Shown: positions 10,401-51,774, counted from the first letter of the stretch. The stretch: 64,000 nucleotides of DNA from Cymodocea nodosa (GCA_036874045.1 CM072345.1:4737501-4801500), one strand, 5' to 3'. A program made the numbers and translations. The notes: generated by a model not told the origin, from the sequence alone.

Positions 10401-12276
10401 ATTTATATTTTAACTGCAAATGCACAATGTATATTGTATTTGTGTGCAAGTATAGGTTGATCCCATAGAGATTGAGTAAGAATTGTGTACTGTTCTGGTT
10501 TTAATTTTGGAATTTATGTGTTCAGTAAGTACTTCATTGAGTTACAGTTAACACAACGGACCTAGTTCGTGAAGTTATTGCTAACTCAACGGATTAACCT
10601 CGTGGACTTAAGTTAACTCCATGAGCCTATCTTTCCAGTTAAATACTGCTATTTATAGAGGAATTTGGCCAACCATTGGGCGGTTTCATAGATTGTAAAT
10701 AACATCAATTAAGCTCTTCAATGTTAGTTAATATTAGATTTATCATTAAGCAACACTAACATTCAGATATTTCAAACAGTAACTATTAAAATCTTTAAGT
10801 ATTTGGAATGAATCAATTTCAGTAAACTGTAAAACTATTTTCTATTTTCTGAATCAAACAAACATAAAACACTCATAATACTAACAATGATAACATTAAT
10901 TACGATACAAAACAAACAATACAACACTTAAATACTAAATATAAACATAGATAAGTTGTTTTTTTGGTATTTTTGTTTTGAAATGTTCATGAAGATGAGC
11001 GAAAGGTGAAATGTAAAAATCTCTATTGATAGTAAAAACTTCTGTCACTACATGCGACGCGATTACACCATTGAAAACTTAATAACTTACAATCCTGCCT
11101 CCTCCCCCTATAGAATCGCGAGTCCAGAATTGCAAGATGATCTCCTCTTCAGCATACTGGCATCAACCTAAAACCAAGGCTAGAAGCTTTTACGATCTCT
11201 TAAGATATGAGTCGGTGCTTGGTGAAAATGACTTCCCTTCCCGCGATGCAATCACTCCTCACAGTGGTTGTCAGACACCGTGTTTGGCTTGAAATCGACC
11301 CGACATTAGGAAAGTATCTTCACAAACCTCTAATGGTTGGTGATTATGGTGGTGGTGTGGAGCTTCAGGGAACTTCCGATGTTGCCTACAGTTAGCACGG
11401 TCATTTACCTCTACACACACTACCAACCACCATTTCTTCGTTTTTCTCCTCTTCTTTTATATTTCTTCCATAGTAACTACTTCTACTTAGATGATTGGTT
11501 GGATTTCCTTCATTCATATCAATGACGATGATTTCTTCTTCCTTCCACGAGTGAATTCCTACGTGATACGTGCAATCGTGGTTTTCTTTTGAGTGTCCTG
11601 TTTCTATAACTACTATAGTGGCATATTAGAAAATAAATGGTCCATGGAGTTATAGATAACTCAACGAACTTACTTCGTTGATTTAACTATAAAACACGTG
11701 CAATAAAGAAATAAGCTGCTAGCATAACGCATTACCTTAGTGTATATTCATGTAACTCAACACGTATAGTTATGCTAACTTAACGAGTTAAACATATGCA
11801 TCTCACGTGATATACTAAAGCATTTAAATTCAACACGTGCATAATTCTAACTTAACGAGTTCAGATATTTTGGATACTTACGAACCTAACTATCCGATGC
11901 TCAGATGCATTTTGGATAGTTAGCAGATAACTCACCGAAAATCTACTTAAGTCATGCATTAAGGTTTCAACACATGTATTCAAGGAAATAATAAAATATT
12001 TTTCTATCGTTAAAAACATAACTATCTAGTATATGCAATATAACTCTTTGAAATATCAGAAAACTCGGATACTTAAGAATTAAAAATCTGTAATTTACCG
12101 ACAGTTCAGAAATGTACTTAATTAACGTTGATTTCCTGAAATTATGTAGATTCCTTTATTAAAGCATATAATAGTGTAATTATAACATAATGGCTTAATT
12201 CTCATATGATAAATTAAATATTATGCAATTAACCATCATTTAACTGTTAATATTATGCACTTTTTCATTCTAAACA

Positions 12277-13333
12277 CCATTTCATGCATATCTTCCATGT
12301 TTAACCATGATCAATCTCCACTCTTCACGTCTTCTATTTTACTTTCAAATTCAAATTTCAAAATACATATGTTTTGGTCCATGTTTTCTTCTTGAATTTT
12401 CTTGAATTATTAGTCCTAAATACTTTGAAAATTTTCTTGCAAAATAACTTTCTCATCCAAAATTTTTCATTAAATGTAATAACAAGATATTATGTTAATA
12501 CTAACTCAACACATAAAACAAATATACTTATAACTCAATGTGTCTAACTTAACAAGTTCAACATGTGTCATTCATGTGACATGCTCTGTTGTATGAGTTG
12601 TTAACTCAACGAACTAAGTCCACAATGTTATACTAACTTAACAAACCATCTTCGTGGTGTTACAATTAACTCAACAAACTAACTCTGTAGAGTTACTGAT
12701 AACTTAATGAACTAGTAAAAATAAATGTTAAACAATAATGTATTTATCACATGTAAGAATAATAACTTTAAGTTTATAATGTTAACCTAACGTGTTGCCT
12801 TAGTGTTCAATATAACAACTCAACACGTGTGATTATGTTAATTTAATAAGTTAAACATGTGCAACTCACGTGATACAATATAACACTTGTAAATTTTAAA
12901 TTCACCACATGCATAATACTAACTTAACAAGTTTGCCCATGAAACTTAACGTTTTGTTCACTAACTCAATGAGTTGTCATGTGACATCTTTTTAATCTTT
13001 AAGTCTATAATTCAATGAGTTCTTATGTGACTTTTTTACAAAAAGAACTTTAACTCAACAAGTTCTCTTAACGTGCATTGTATATGATATAAATTTGTAA
13101 CTTTAAAGTATATCATGCTTTACAATAAAAACATACGTTAACTTAATGTTTAGTTAATATAACTTAACTAGTTATTTAACTTAGCATAATTTTAGATCCA
13201 TTATAAACAAGTATATAACATTAAACTTTTTCTATATTAATTGATGTTCTTAATTTATTTTCACAAACAATAGTAATTGATTAAATATGATTACTTATAT
13301 TTTACACACATCATTAAAACATAATACTCAACA
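12277..13333. repeat. Partial family D LTR
   Basis: Aligns with 58.89-59.84 kb in the same orientation, from TTTCATGCATATC to the terminal ATACTCAACA. The first ~0.5 kb of the LTR is missing because the end of the Gypsy copy A LTR abuts it at 12276/12277. The simplest reading is that Gypsy A inserted into this older LTR; the missing part would then lie left of the window. Degenerate TAACTTAAC/TAACTCAAC words and ACGTG-like boxes persist. Confidence 0.7.
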
Positions 13334-42119
<28,786 letters not shown>

Positions 42120-44040
42120 ATTACGTGGACAGATGCCTGATTATCCTCGACTTTGCTGTTAGTTTCCACATATCCCAAGCTTCGGAGCTTCTAATTTCTA
42201 GAACAGAAAAGACAGTGCTGACAATATTACTTACAATGGAAACATGCATATTGTTACCTAGTCCCAAACCCTATTCATATTGTTACGATATAATAGAAAC
42301 ATGCATTTTAGATGTAGCAATTCAGATTAATTGAAAGAGATCAAGGTGATGTTCTTTCAATATTTAAGATGGCAAGCCACAAATGCATTATAGCAACAAA
42401 TGATATTAGCGCCTTAAGATAATGAAAATGAGATAAGTCTAGCAAGTGATCAGGACATGCGTTAATGTAAAAACCTCCCGCTAAAAAGAAGCGTTCACCA
42501 TGACTCAAACCGTCAATCGAACTGCACAAGGCAATGCTAAAGCCATGGTCAGAGACAACCATGACTGTAACCACATTTTTATAGAAAGGGCGAGATTCTC
42601 CATCATTACGACTCTTCTACTATGTTGAGTAGAAAAAGAGTAAGAAAAAAGGAAGTTGTTACCTAATCTAATTATGGTTAAACTATGAAAATCTTTATGT
42701 AAGGTGTGTCTCTTATGTGTGGGCAAGGCAAGGTTTTGAGTATATATTAGAAATGTGTTATCTTATAGGTTTGAATTATTTGGTGTATAGTGTCAATTTG
42801 TGTTATTTTATTTGTCATTATTCATACATATTATGATTATAATGTGAAGATATTATGAGAAATTACATGAAACACATTTTGGTTTTACATTAGATATTTA
42901 TTGTTTTAGTTTATTTAAATAATTTTTATTATGTCTAATATTTGATTATTAATGTGATCTAAGTCATTTGATTGTAAAATAGAATAAAAAGGGATGATAT
43001 GAGCATTTTGGGAATTGAGGAAATGGTCAACTACAACTCTTAACATTATCGGCTTCTCTCTTTTACTTTAACCACGATCTCTGGTCACTCCTATCAAGCA
43101 ATTGTTGGTCATCTCTTTCTCCTAAAAAACATAACTTACAATAGAAAAACTCCTCTTTCTTGATCTTTTCATTCATTCTAACTCTAGCATAAAGAAAAAA
43201 ACTTCTATAATTGTAGTTTAATTTTCCTATTGTCCTCTCATCTCTAGTGATGTCTTTGGTGAAGGCAATAATGTGGAGAAAGCTTGGAGAAGGCACCCTT
43301 GTTGCAGATTTGTGGAGCATCGATTTTAGTTGAGCTTCCTCTCCCATGAAGAGCTCTCATCTTCGGTGACGTCTTTGGTGCAAGACAACGACATGGAGAA
43401 GGTTTGCATACTCATGGGAAGAGAAGAACACTATTGTAGCTACTCTTTTCTTGCAAAGAATGGATTGTAGTTGGAAGTCATCCAGTGGCACCAACATTGT
43501 ATTTTTAAATTTATGTGAAGCCTCTCTACTTCAGTGACGATCGTTGGTGGTGATATCCTAAGAGTTGCATGTGGAGAAGGCTTGGACAATATCTTCAATG
43601 AATTTTGGATGTTTATTGGCTAAGCTTCAGGTACTAATATGAGGAAGGAAGATCGTTTATGTTTGCATATGTTCTGGTTTTGTTTGCATATTGTGATGTT
43701 ATGTGTTTGTATGTAACTTTGTATCTTATGTTTATGTGTGTTTTTATATTAATAGAGTAGTTAATGTTAGTGTCTTTATCTTAATGTTGGTACTTTACAA
43801 GTTTAATGAAATTTATATTTGAAAATGGATGAGCCTTGTTAATATTGTAAATACCTACACATAGGTTGTTAGTGTACGTGACTAACTCAATTAACCTTTT
43901 TAATTTTTATTTTATTTATTCATAGAAATATATAGAAATGAATTTTGATTGTATACATAGTGAAGAATTGATGTACCAGATATGTTTTAGGTGTAGATAG
44001 ATGATAAAGAAGTATCATAGTTCAATGTAAGATTGGACAG
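42120..44040 (+). other. 3' flank of CFIS2; no other gene seen
   Basis: The first few hundred bases should include the 3' UTR; a TGTA word lies at 42313, but no clear AATAAA signal was found, which is common in plants. From 43.0 to 43.6 kb two short stretches resemble each other (TCTTTGGTG plus ATGGAGAAGG near 43.25, 43.37 and 43.53 kb), a loose repeat of unknown origin. Confidence 0.4.
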
Positions 44041-45230
44041 GAGTTTCTTTGGTGTCCTAATGCTCAGGTCCATTAAGTTAGCCGTAACTCAACGAACCAA
44101 GTCTGTAAACTTAAGCTCTAGGTTTATAAACTTAAGCCTAGGTCTGTAAATTTAAGCCAAGGTCCATAGAGTTATCATCATAACTCAACAGACAGGTCCG
44201 TAAAGTTAAGCCTAGGTCCATAGAGTTATCTCGTAACTCAACGGATCAAGTTCGTAGATTTATGCCCAAGTCCGTTGAGTTAGTTAGTAACCAACAAACT
44301 TAGTTCATTGAGTTAATTAAGTGAAATTTAACTCAATCGAAAGTTAAGTTTTCAATGGAGTTTTTGAGAGTTTCTTGATGCAAATTTGAATGATTTTTCG
44401 TGTAGATTCATTTTCTAATGTTTTTCGAATTTTTTGGAATGATTTGATTAGAGTTTTCAAATTTTGAAATCAGAGATGCTATTGCCCTATCTTTTGTTCT
44501 AGATGCTAGATTTTGTGTTTTAAAGAAGAATATATTTCATGAGCTATACTTAATGAAATCTAGTTCTATAAAACAATAATTAGATTATTGACTTATCTTT
44601 CTACGATTCTAATTTCGTTGGTTTTCACGAAGAATTCAAGGAGATATGATCTTTCTTTTAGCATTGTGTAATTTAGTAATCACCTAGATTGTTTTGCACT
44701 CTCATGATAAAATAATTGTTGGTAGCACTTCAAGAGGAGTTTTTCCTTGAAATCACTTTTGTTATTTTGTATCCTGATGATCCTTCCTTCATTGTATTTT
44801 TAGTGAATTTATTATCTAGTAGGATGAAAGGAAAAGGGTGTAGAATTAAACTTAATTTTAGTGATTTTTGGGGAAGATAGTTTTAGTGATTCTTTTGTTT
44901 TCTTTGATCTCTCCTTGTATTAATCGAATGATTTGAGTTTTCTTCACTTCTTTTGATGATTTTCACTTGATAAGGATATGTTAAACTACGAAAATGATTA
45001 GAATGCATATTTAGATGACATTGAGTTTCGCTTTGCATTTTTTTAAATCTCTTAGAAAATCTTAAAGGCATAGGAACATTTGACTTTACAAGATTTTGAG
45101 TTTTACTTTAAACAAGTTTCCTGTGGATCAACTCGTACTTGCATGCTATCTATGATAGGTACCATGCACTTGCAGTTATAAATTTTAAAACTGAGTTTTT
45201 ATAATGTACTTATTGTGAATACCTTGAAGC
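44041..45230 (+). repeat. Gypsy-type LTR-like tract, + orientation
   Basis: 45121-45190 (GATCAACTCGTACTTGCATG through CACTTGCAGTTATAA) is the reverse complement of the block at 10.4 kb in the Athila-like LTR. Upstream, 44070-44345 is packed with TAACTCAACG (44085, 44234), CGTTGAGTTA (44273) and a local repeat of AGGTCTGTAAACTTAAGCC-like units. No partner LTR or coding region is identified. Confidence 0.5.
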
Positions 45231-45534
45231 CCATAAGTTGGCCTCTTAGTTTTTTCTTTATCCAATGGGTTATTCCTAATTGGATGCATGCATTTAGGTG
45301 TTTTAAAGTGTGGCCTATGTTAATCTTGGGTTAGATGTAACATGAAGTTTAAGTGTGCTTATCATGATCACATTAAGCATGCAAAAGAAGTTTAACTATC
45401 TTTTATTTCGTTAGGATTTAAATGGATTGAAAAGGCTACATGTTAGTCATCAAAATGAACTCTCCATGTTCCTTCTCACCAATCTCACTATTTTCTCCTT
45501 TTTAGAATTTGTGGCTTAAACTAGATCAATTTTG

Positions 45535-45745
45535 TGCATTTCTAGTTAATTTGGTTTGAACCTAGTTGAATTGGCTTGAATTTAATCAATTTGGCTCATA
45601 CCTACTTATTTGGCTTGAACTCAATCGAATTGGCTTGTGCTCAATTAATTGGGTCCACACCTAATTGATATGGTTTAAGTTTAATTGCATAGTGTTGGCA
45701 CCCAATTAACCTAGTCAACCTATGCCCAATTGCCTAATTGATGTA
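45535..45745. repeat. Weak minisatellite
   Basis: About seven imperfect units of 25-32 bp built on AATTGGCTTGAACTCAATC (variants with CCTAGTTGA, TTAATCAAT, CTAATTGAT). Too diverged to be recent. Confidence 0.5.
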
Positions 45746-46590
45746 GAATTACACATCACCTAGACCTATAGTTGATCATGTGTCACCCAAGTTTTGGATG
45801 ACACATGTGGATGAGCTTGCATAAAACTTTTGGATGCACTGCACAAACTCACCTATGCACAACTAGGTTGCATCAGTTGCACTTGCCTACATATAGACTA
45901 CTTGGTTTGCTTGTGCCTAACTAGCTTAGTCACTTGCATCCTCTTCCTCCTCTAGCCACTTAACACTTGCAAACATAATCGAATCACTTAACAAACTTCA
46001 TTGTTTTTTTTCCTTATTGTCTTTCACAATTAAACTCCTACTACAACCACGTTGGTGCCACCCTTGAGCATTGCTATCATCTTCTCTAATTGCTAGTCAT
46101 TTTTTGCTAGCAAGCTTTTTAAATACCCCTTGAATTCATCTATGGGACTCTACATCAAACAATTAACCTTTGCTCTCTCCATTCACACTTTTAGAACTAT
46201 GTTTTGACAAGATTCGTTGACCTTCTCCCTCAACTCTAGTAACTCCTTAGATCATCAACATTTTGAAACTCTACACTTCGGTATCAAACTCCCAGCCCCT
46301 CATGGTGCATTACACTACCAACCTCCTAACTATTGATCCACACTCTTCAATTGACATTTTGAGTACCTTTGCCACTTGTCCTCTTCAACTGTAGTGATTG
46401 GCACTTGAGCTCTAACGAACTTTGAGTATTCTATGATTCTTTTGCAATCATATCCAAAGCCTCCTCATAACTCCAATTCAACTAGTGCCCTTCAAAACTC
46501 TCCCCCTTAGATTTTAGGCCACTTTTAGTAGAACTTTAATGATTGTTATTGATTGTAAACTTCTATTTAATAGGCAGTGCCAGAAAACTA

Positions 46591-48762
46591 TGTATTGGTT
46601 TATTTTTATGCTTATATTAATAAATTCTTATAGAAGTAAATAAACAAACTTTCACATAAATTAGATGTTAAATCTAATTTGTATTTTAACTACAAGTGCA
46701 CAATGTATATTGTATTTGTGTGCAAGTATATGTTGATCCTATAGAGATTGAGTAAGAATTATGTACTGTTTCGATTTTTATATTGGAGTTTATATGTGTT
46801 CAGTTAAGCACTTTGTTGAGTTACAGTTAACACAATAGACTTAGTTCGTGGAGTTATGGTTAACTCAATGGACTAACCTCATGGACTTAAGTTAACTCCA
46901 CGAGCCTACTTTTCTAGTTAAATACTGCTATTTATAGAGAAATTCGGCCTACTATTGGGCGATTCCACAGAATGTAATCAATTAAGCTCTTTAATGTTAG
47001 TTAATATTAGATTTGTAATTAAGCAACACTAACATTCAGATATTTCAAACAATAGCCATTAAAATCTTTAAGTATCTGGAACGAATTAATTTTAGTAATC
47101 AATAAATTATTTTCTATTTTCTAAATCAAACAAATATAAAACATTCACAATACTGATAATGATAATATTAGTCACGATACAAAACAAACAATTCAACACT
47201 TTAGTACTAAATGTAAACACAGATAATTTATTATTTTTTTGGTATTTTTGTTTTGATATGTTCCTAAAGATGAGAGAAATGTGAAATGTAAAAATCTCTA
47301 TCGATAGTAAAAACTTTCGTCACTACATACGACACGATTATACCACTGAAAACTTAATTACTTACAATCTTGCCTCCTCTCTCTATAAAATCATGAACCA
47401 AGATTTTTGTAAGATGATCTCCTATTTAGCATACTGGCATCAACCCAAAACCAAGGCTAGAAGTTTTACGATCTCTTGAGATATGAGTCGGTGCTTGGTG
47501 AAAATGGTTTCCCTTCCTGTGATGCGATCACTCCTCACAGTGGTTGTCAGTCACCGTATTTGGCTCAGAATCGATTGACATTCGAAAAGTATCCTCATAG
47601 ACCTCCGATGGTTGGTGATTTTGGTGGTGTGTGGTGTGAAGCTTTAGGGAACTTCTAACGCTTCCTGCAGTTAGCGTGGTTCTCCATCTACACACACCTC
47701 TTCGTCTTTCTCCTATTCTTTTATATTTCTTCTCGTAATAACTGCTTTTGCTTAATTGATTGGTTGAATTTCCTTCATTCATATCAATAATGGTGATTTC
47801 TTCTTCATTCCATGAGTGAATTCCTACGTGATATGTGCAATCATGATTTTCCTTTGAATTTCATGTTTCTGTAACTGCTACAATGACATATTAGAAAATA
47901 AATGATCTGTGGAGTTAGTGTACCTCAACAGACTTACTTCGTTGATTTAACTATAAAATATGTGCAATAAAGAAATAACTTATAAGCTACTAACACAATG
48001 CGTTACCTTAATGTATATTCAAGTAACTCAATGCGTATAGTTATGCTAACTTAACGAGTTATACATGTGCAGTTCATGTGACATAATAAAGCATTTAAAT
48101 TTAACACGTGCATAATTCTAACTTAATGAGTTTAGATATACAACTTATAGTTTTTACTCACTAACTCAAAGAGTTCTCACGTGATCTTTTTACACCTTTA
48201 AACTTGTAACTCAACGAGTTGTTACTGTGCACCTGTACATGATATAAATATATGCAAATAAAATAGATCACGCTTAATACTATAAAATCACACTTAAATC
48301 AGGTTTTTAGATCACGACACGTGTCCTTAGTAAGTTTTATGATAAAAAGATATTTCGGATACTTGCAAACCTAACTATTTGATGCTCAAACACATTTCAG
48401 ATAGTTAGTAGATAACTTACCAAAAATTCACTTAAGTCATGCATTGATGTTTCAACACATGTATTCTAGGAAATAATAAAATATTCTTTAAGCATTTAAA
48501 ACATAAATGTCCAGTACATAAAATGTAACTCTCCAAAATAATAGAAAATTCAGAGACTTAGGAATTAAAAAGCCTGTAATTCACCAATAGTTCAGAAATG
48601 TACTTAATTCACGTTAATTTCCTGAAATTATATAGATTCTTTCATTAAAGCATATAATAGTGCAATTATAACATAATGACTTAATTCTCATATGATAAGC
48701 TAAATATTATGTAATTAACCATCATTTAACCATTAATATTGTGCACTTTTTCATTCTAAATA
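46591..48762 (-). repeat. Athila-like LTR (copy B)
   Basis: 2172 bp, TGTATTGG to TTCTAAATA on the + strand; alignable with copy A's LTR throughout. TAACTTAACG is exact at 48047. To the right is a polypurine tract (a 3' LTR); to the left, at 46571-46590, GGCAGTGCCAGAAAACT resembles the primer-site junction of copy A, so the left edge is ambiguous. Confidence 0.8.
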
Positions 48763-48782
48763 CTTTCCCCCATACTTAAATT
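48763..48782 (-). other. Polypurine tract, copy B
   Basis: Minus strand reads TTTAAGTATGGGGGAAAG just before the LTR, the form found before Athila/Tat 3' LTRs. It primes plus-strand DNA synthesis. Confidence 0.75.
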
Positions 48783-51046
48783 TTGCTAATCTCTTAGCAA
48801 ACTACTAAGATCTAAGTTGTTGGTCTTTCTAAAGTGCTAAAATTAATTTTTCATTTTTTTCCTTCAAAATACCTAGATTAGATTACTATAAAGATATTCT
48901 GTATTTATTCAATAATCTATTTTAACATTATTTTCTCCTCTTCAACCTGCAAATATATTTAAACATATATAAATTATATACAAAATATATTAGCATCATA
49001 TAGGTGGTAATTATATTATCATTTTTTTTTTTAAAACATATGTTATCCTGAATTTTCTAATATGATTTCCAGAATAAATTTCAACTACATATGAATCAAA
49101 ATACAATCTAACTTAATATGATTAAAACAAGAAGAATAATGAATTGTATCTCAAATAAACAACTTCAAAAGTCTAATATAGATTCATACTTTAGTAATCT
49201 TAGATAACAAAAAATATACTTGATTCAAAAGATATCTGTATTTCATAAAACACTTTTATCTTTTCAAAGCAGTATATGCATATTTGTACTTTAAAAGTTA
49301 ATTTGAAAAGCTTGAATCATACAAGAGATTTCTAGTGTACCCATGTATCAAGCTTTTAGTCAACAATCCCAGATCTGATCAAGATCTTAGGTTGCCAAAT
49401 TTAAAGAGTACTTTTTTAGGTCAACAATCCTTACATACCTATTTGCTTAAGTACAAAATGCTCGTGATCAAACAAATCAATAAACTTTCAAAGTTTTTCT
49501 CTTTTTTTCTTTTCAACATAATATATATAAGTATTTCATTCATACAGATGCAATAAAACACAAATCTCATATAATCTTACTTCTATAATTTATTGAAAAC
49601 ATGAATCCATATCAATAAGCTCATACTTTTTCTGTAGTTTAATAAGATTTACACATAAATCATTCTACAAGTTTAATCAATCAAATTAAATGTATCCTTG
49701 ATCATATGTATTTCATTTAATCCAAAAATCAACATTTTAGCTCTTTCAGGATTTCAAATAATTTACTTAGTTTCAGTTAAGCATTTTGATTTCTTTTAAA
49801 ATCATGAAACTATTGAACTTATAAAATTCAGTAAAAACATAAGATACTATATCTAGATTTATATTAATAGTAAAATTTTGTAGCATCTTATATATGATTC
49901 TAAATATAACATTCAAGCAGTTATAGTTCTTAAAAATTTTATAGTCTCAATTATTATATAGTTACAGTAAATTTCAATTAGTTATAGCAAATTCATAAAG
50001 AATTTTCAATTTCAGTTTCCATAGAAATTTGTAGTACAATCATAATTCCTCTAATTAACAAGATTACTTGACTTTTAATCTAATTACCTCCCCCCCAAAC
50101 CTACATTTTGTATTGTCCTCAATGTAAAAGATTTTATAGTAAATATAGTAAATATTAGCAGGTATGAATATTGTTTCGTTGACTTAGCACCTAACTCAAC
50201 GAACTTAATTCATTGAGTTAATGAATAACTCCACAAACTGAGTTTAAATGTAAATTCAAGATAAGTAATCAATTACATACCTTGTTCTTTTGTATCTCCT
50301 TCAATATTTTCCATCTTTTGATTTTGAAAAACTTTTCATTCATAAATAAAAGTAGAATATATAACAAAATAATATTTAACAACAAAACATAAATTGTTAA
50401 ATTAGTGTCTTGTGTGGAACCTAGGCTCCTATGCCTTTAGTGGCTCACAAGCAAGTCAATTGGTTTCCCAAAACAGATACCAACAAATTAGATTTATATT
50501 TTGTTTTTCTTTTCTTTTCCTTATAAAATAAAACTAAAATTAAAATTTTTTTCTTTTTTTTCCTAAAAATAAATGTAGATTACACAACATTTAAAGTACA
50601 AAATTATAATTTAAGAACATGATTGAAAAGTATTAACAAATAGAATAAACGTGTTAGTCCAAACAAACTTTTTAGGCATAATTCTTCTTACTATTAATTC
50701 TATTTTAATGCAGTCTGCTTTCCTTTTAACTTGTAAACTTGCAGTATGTTATCAATACTAAATATAAGTGTATTACCATTAATAAATTGAAATGCAGAAA
50801 GGGATCTTCTTCTATTTCAAGATAATGTAGTTGTTTCTAGTTCTATATGTATTTCAATATATTCCTCTTCCTACTTCCATTCATTCAGGTATTTCATAAT
50901 CCATATTTGAAATTTTATCAATTCATCACACTATCTTATCAGACATAAAGTAGGATCATCATATTCATTATACCACATTCCTAATTGAATTTTATCATAT
51001 TCTGTAGATGGTGGTTTAGCTATATCACTAGGTATAGGCAATATTT
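48783..51046 (-). other. AT-rich 3' untranslated region of the gag-bearing unit
   Basis: No convincing ORF. At 50090-50125 the minus strand reads CATTGAGGACAATAC followed by a run of seven G, a second motif typical of the 3' part of Athila/Tat elements. CTCAACGAACTT and TCATTGAGTTA words recur at 50170-50235. Confidence 0.55.
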
Positions 51047-51474
51047 CTATAAATCATCATCATAACTATCTATGCTTACTATGTATATATTAGATCTAAA
51101 TGCAACTAATATATCTGTGACTAGATATATATATCCATCAAGTATGACATGTATGTTGTTAATTAATGTTTTCTGTCCTAGATATATCATAGTATTTTCA
51201 GTCCAAGATCTATTCAAAAAATTATACACACTTAAGCATAAATCCTCATCCCAATTTCCAGTTGGTCTCCAGCAATACAATTTTCAGGAATTGTCGAATT
51301 TTTATTAGAAAATGTTAAAGCCGACCCACAATTTTCAATTGGTACTTCAAATCTATTAAGCCTTCCTATATTCCATTCTCCTCTAGTGATAGGATTTCTA
51401 ATCAAAATATCAGGTAACAAAATTGCATACCTTGGTTTGGTTCTGTAAATAATTAATCCTTCATCTATTCCCAT
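51047..51474 (-). pseudogene. Unrecognised accessory reading frames
   Basis: Two overlapping frames, 51232-51474 (80 residues; GLIIYRTKPRYAILLPDILI, then RGEWNIGRLNRFEVP and ENCIAGDQLEIGMRIYA) and 51047-51280 (77 residues; Tyr/Ile-rich). The first has balanced, globular-looking composition unlike chance AT-rich frames. I recognise no family. They lie downstream of gag on the same strand where pol would be expected. Confidence 0.4.
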
Positions 51475-51570
51475 AATATGAACTATTTCTTCTTATGTAT
51501 TGAGTGGAATTCCAACATTTTCTTCCATATTCAGATATTCATAACTGATTGAACTACGATTAAATGACTT

Positions 51571-51774
51571 TCATAAAAATCCATCTCTAATCTTAGTCAT
51601 CTTTGTAGCTTGTAGTCCATGAAAATATTTTTCTTTAACACATTCTCTAATTTCTTTTAACACACAACACAATCTACGCAGATCTTTAGCTGATAAGTTA
51701 CTCAGTACTTCCCTTAGTGCATTTAGTGGTAATTTCATCAATTCCATCTGTTGTGATTCTGTAAACATAAACAA
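51571..51774 (-). pseudogene. Short ORF with F-box-like motif
   Basis: 68-codon frame. Residues 13-51 fit the F-box pattern: M-x-LP-x2-AL-x2-VLSNLSAKDL-x2-L-x-CV-x-K-x-IREC, compared with LPxxLLxxILSxLxxKDLxRLxxVSKxWR in the family. F-box proteins hand targets to SKP1-cullin ubiquitin ligases. The frame is isolated between gag and the 3' region of the retroelement unit, on the same strand. The match is by eye; a captured host fragment, an element accessory gene, or chance are all possible. The unit is broken. Confidence 0.45.

Larger units (their letters stand above)
2470..12276 (-). mobile_element. Gypsy, Athila-like LTR retrotransposon (copy A), 3' end outside window
   Basis: Read right to left: 5' LTR (10401-12276 plus 8609-8791, split by a solo LTR), Asp-tRNA-type primer site, C-terminal part of gag, protease, reverse transcriptase, RNase H, integrase, a non-coding spacer and a post-pol ORF. 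The order and the [17 protein letters not shown] and LGRPSLAI blocks fit the Athila/Tat branch of Gypsy. The 3' end is cut off by the SIRE-type insertion at 2469; its continuation should lie to the left of the window. The element is clearly broken, with many interruptions in pol, consistent with long decay. Confidence 0.85.
8609..12276 (-). repeat. 5' LTR of Gypsy copy A, split by solo LTR
   Basis: Two parts, 8609-8791 and 10401-12276, are contiguous in the related LTR at 46591-48762 and are separated here by the solo LTR. On the + strand the LTR starts TGTATTGATG and ends TTCTAAACA. It includes exact TAACTCAACG at 11657, TAACTTAACG at 11776 and 11848, and TAACTATCCG at 11887. Short open frames between 11.2 and 11.5 kb are part of the LTR and have no protein-like features. 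Confidence 0.8.

Noticed and set aside
11207-11525. Open frames in the Gypsy copy A LTR
   Set aside because: The same sequence recurs at 47.5 kb as part of the paired LTR family; composition is not protein-like and the frame is not kept between copies.
43063-43347. 94-residue minus-strand frame downstream of CFIS2
   Set aside because: No recognised motif and no supporting splice or promoter context.
51232-51474. Viral 30K-type movement protein
   Set aside because: Position in the unit made this worth considering, but the expected conserved core motifs of that superfamily are not visible.
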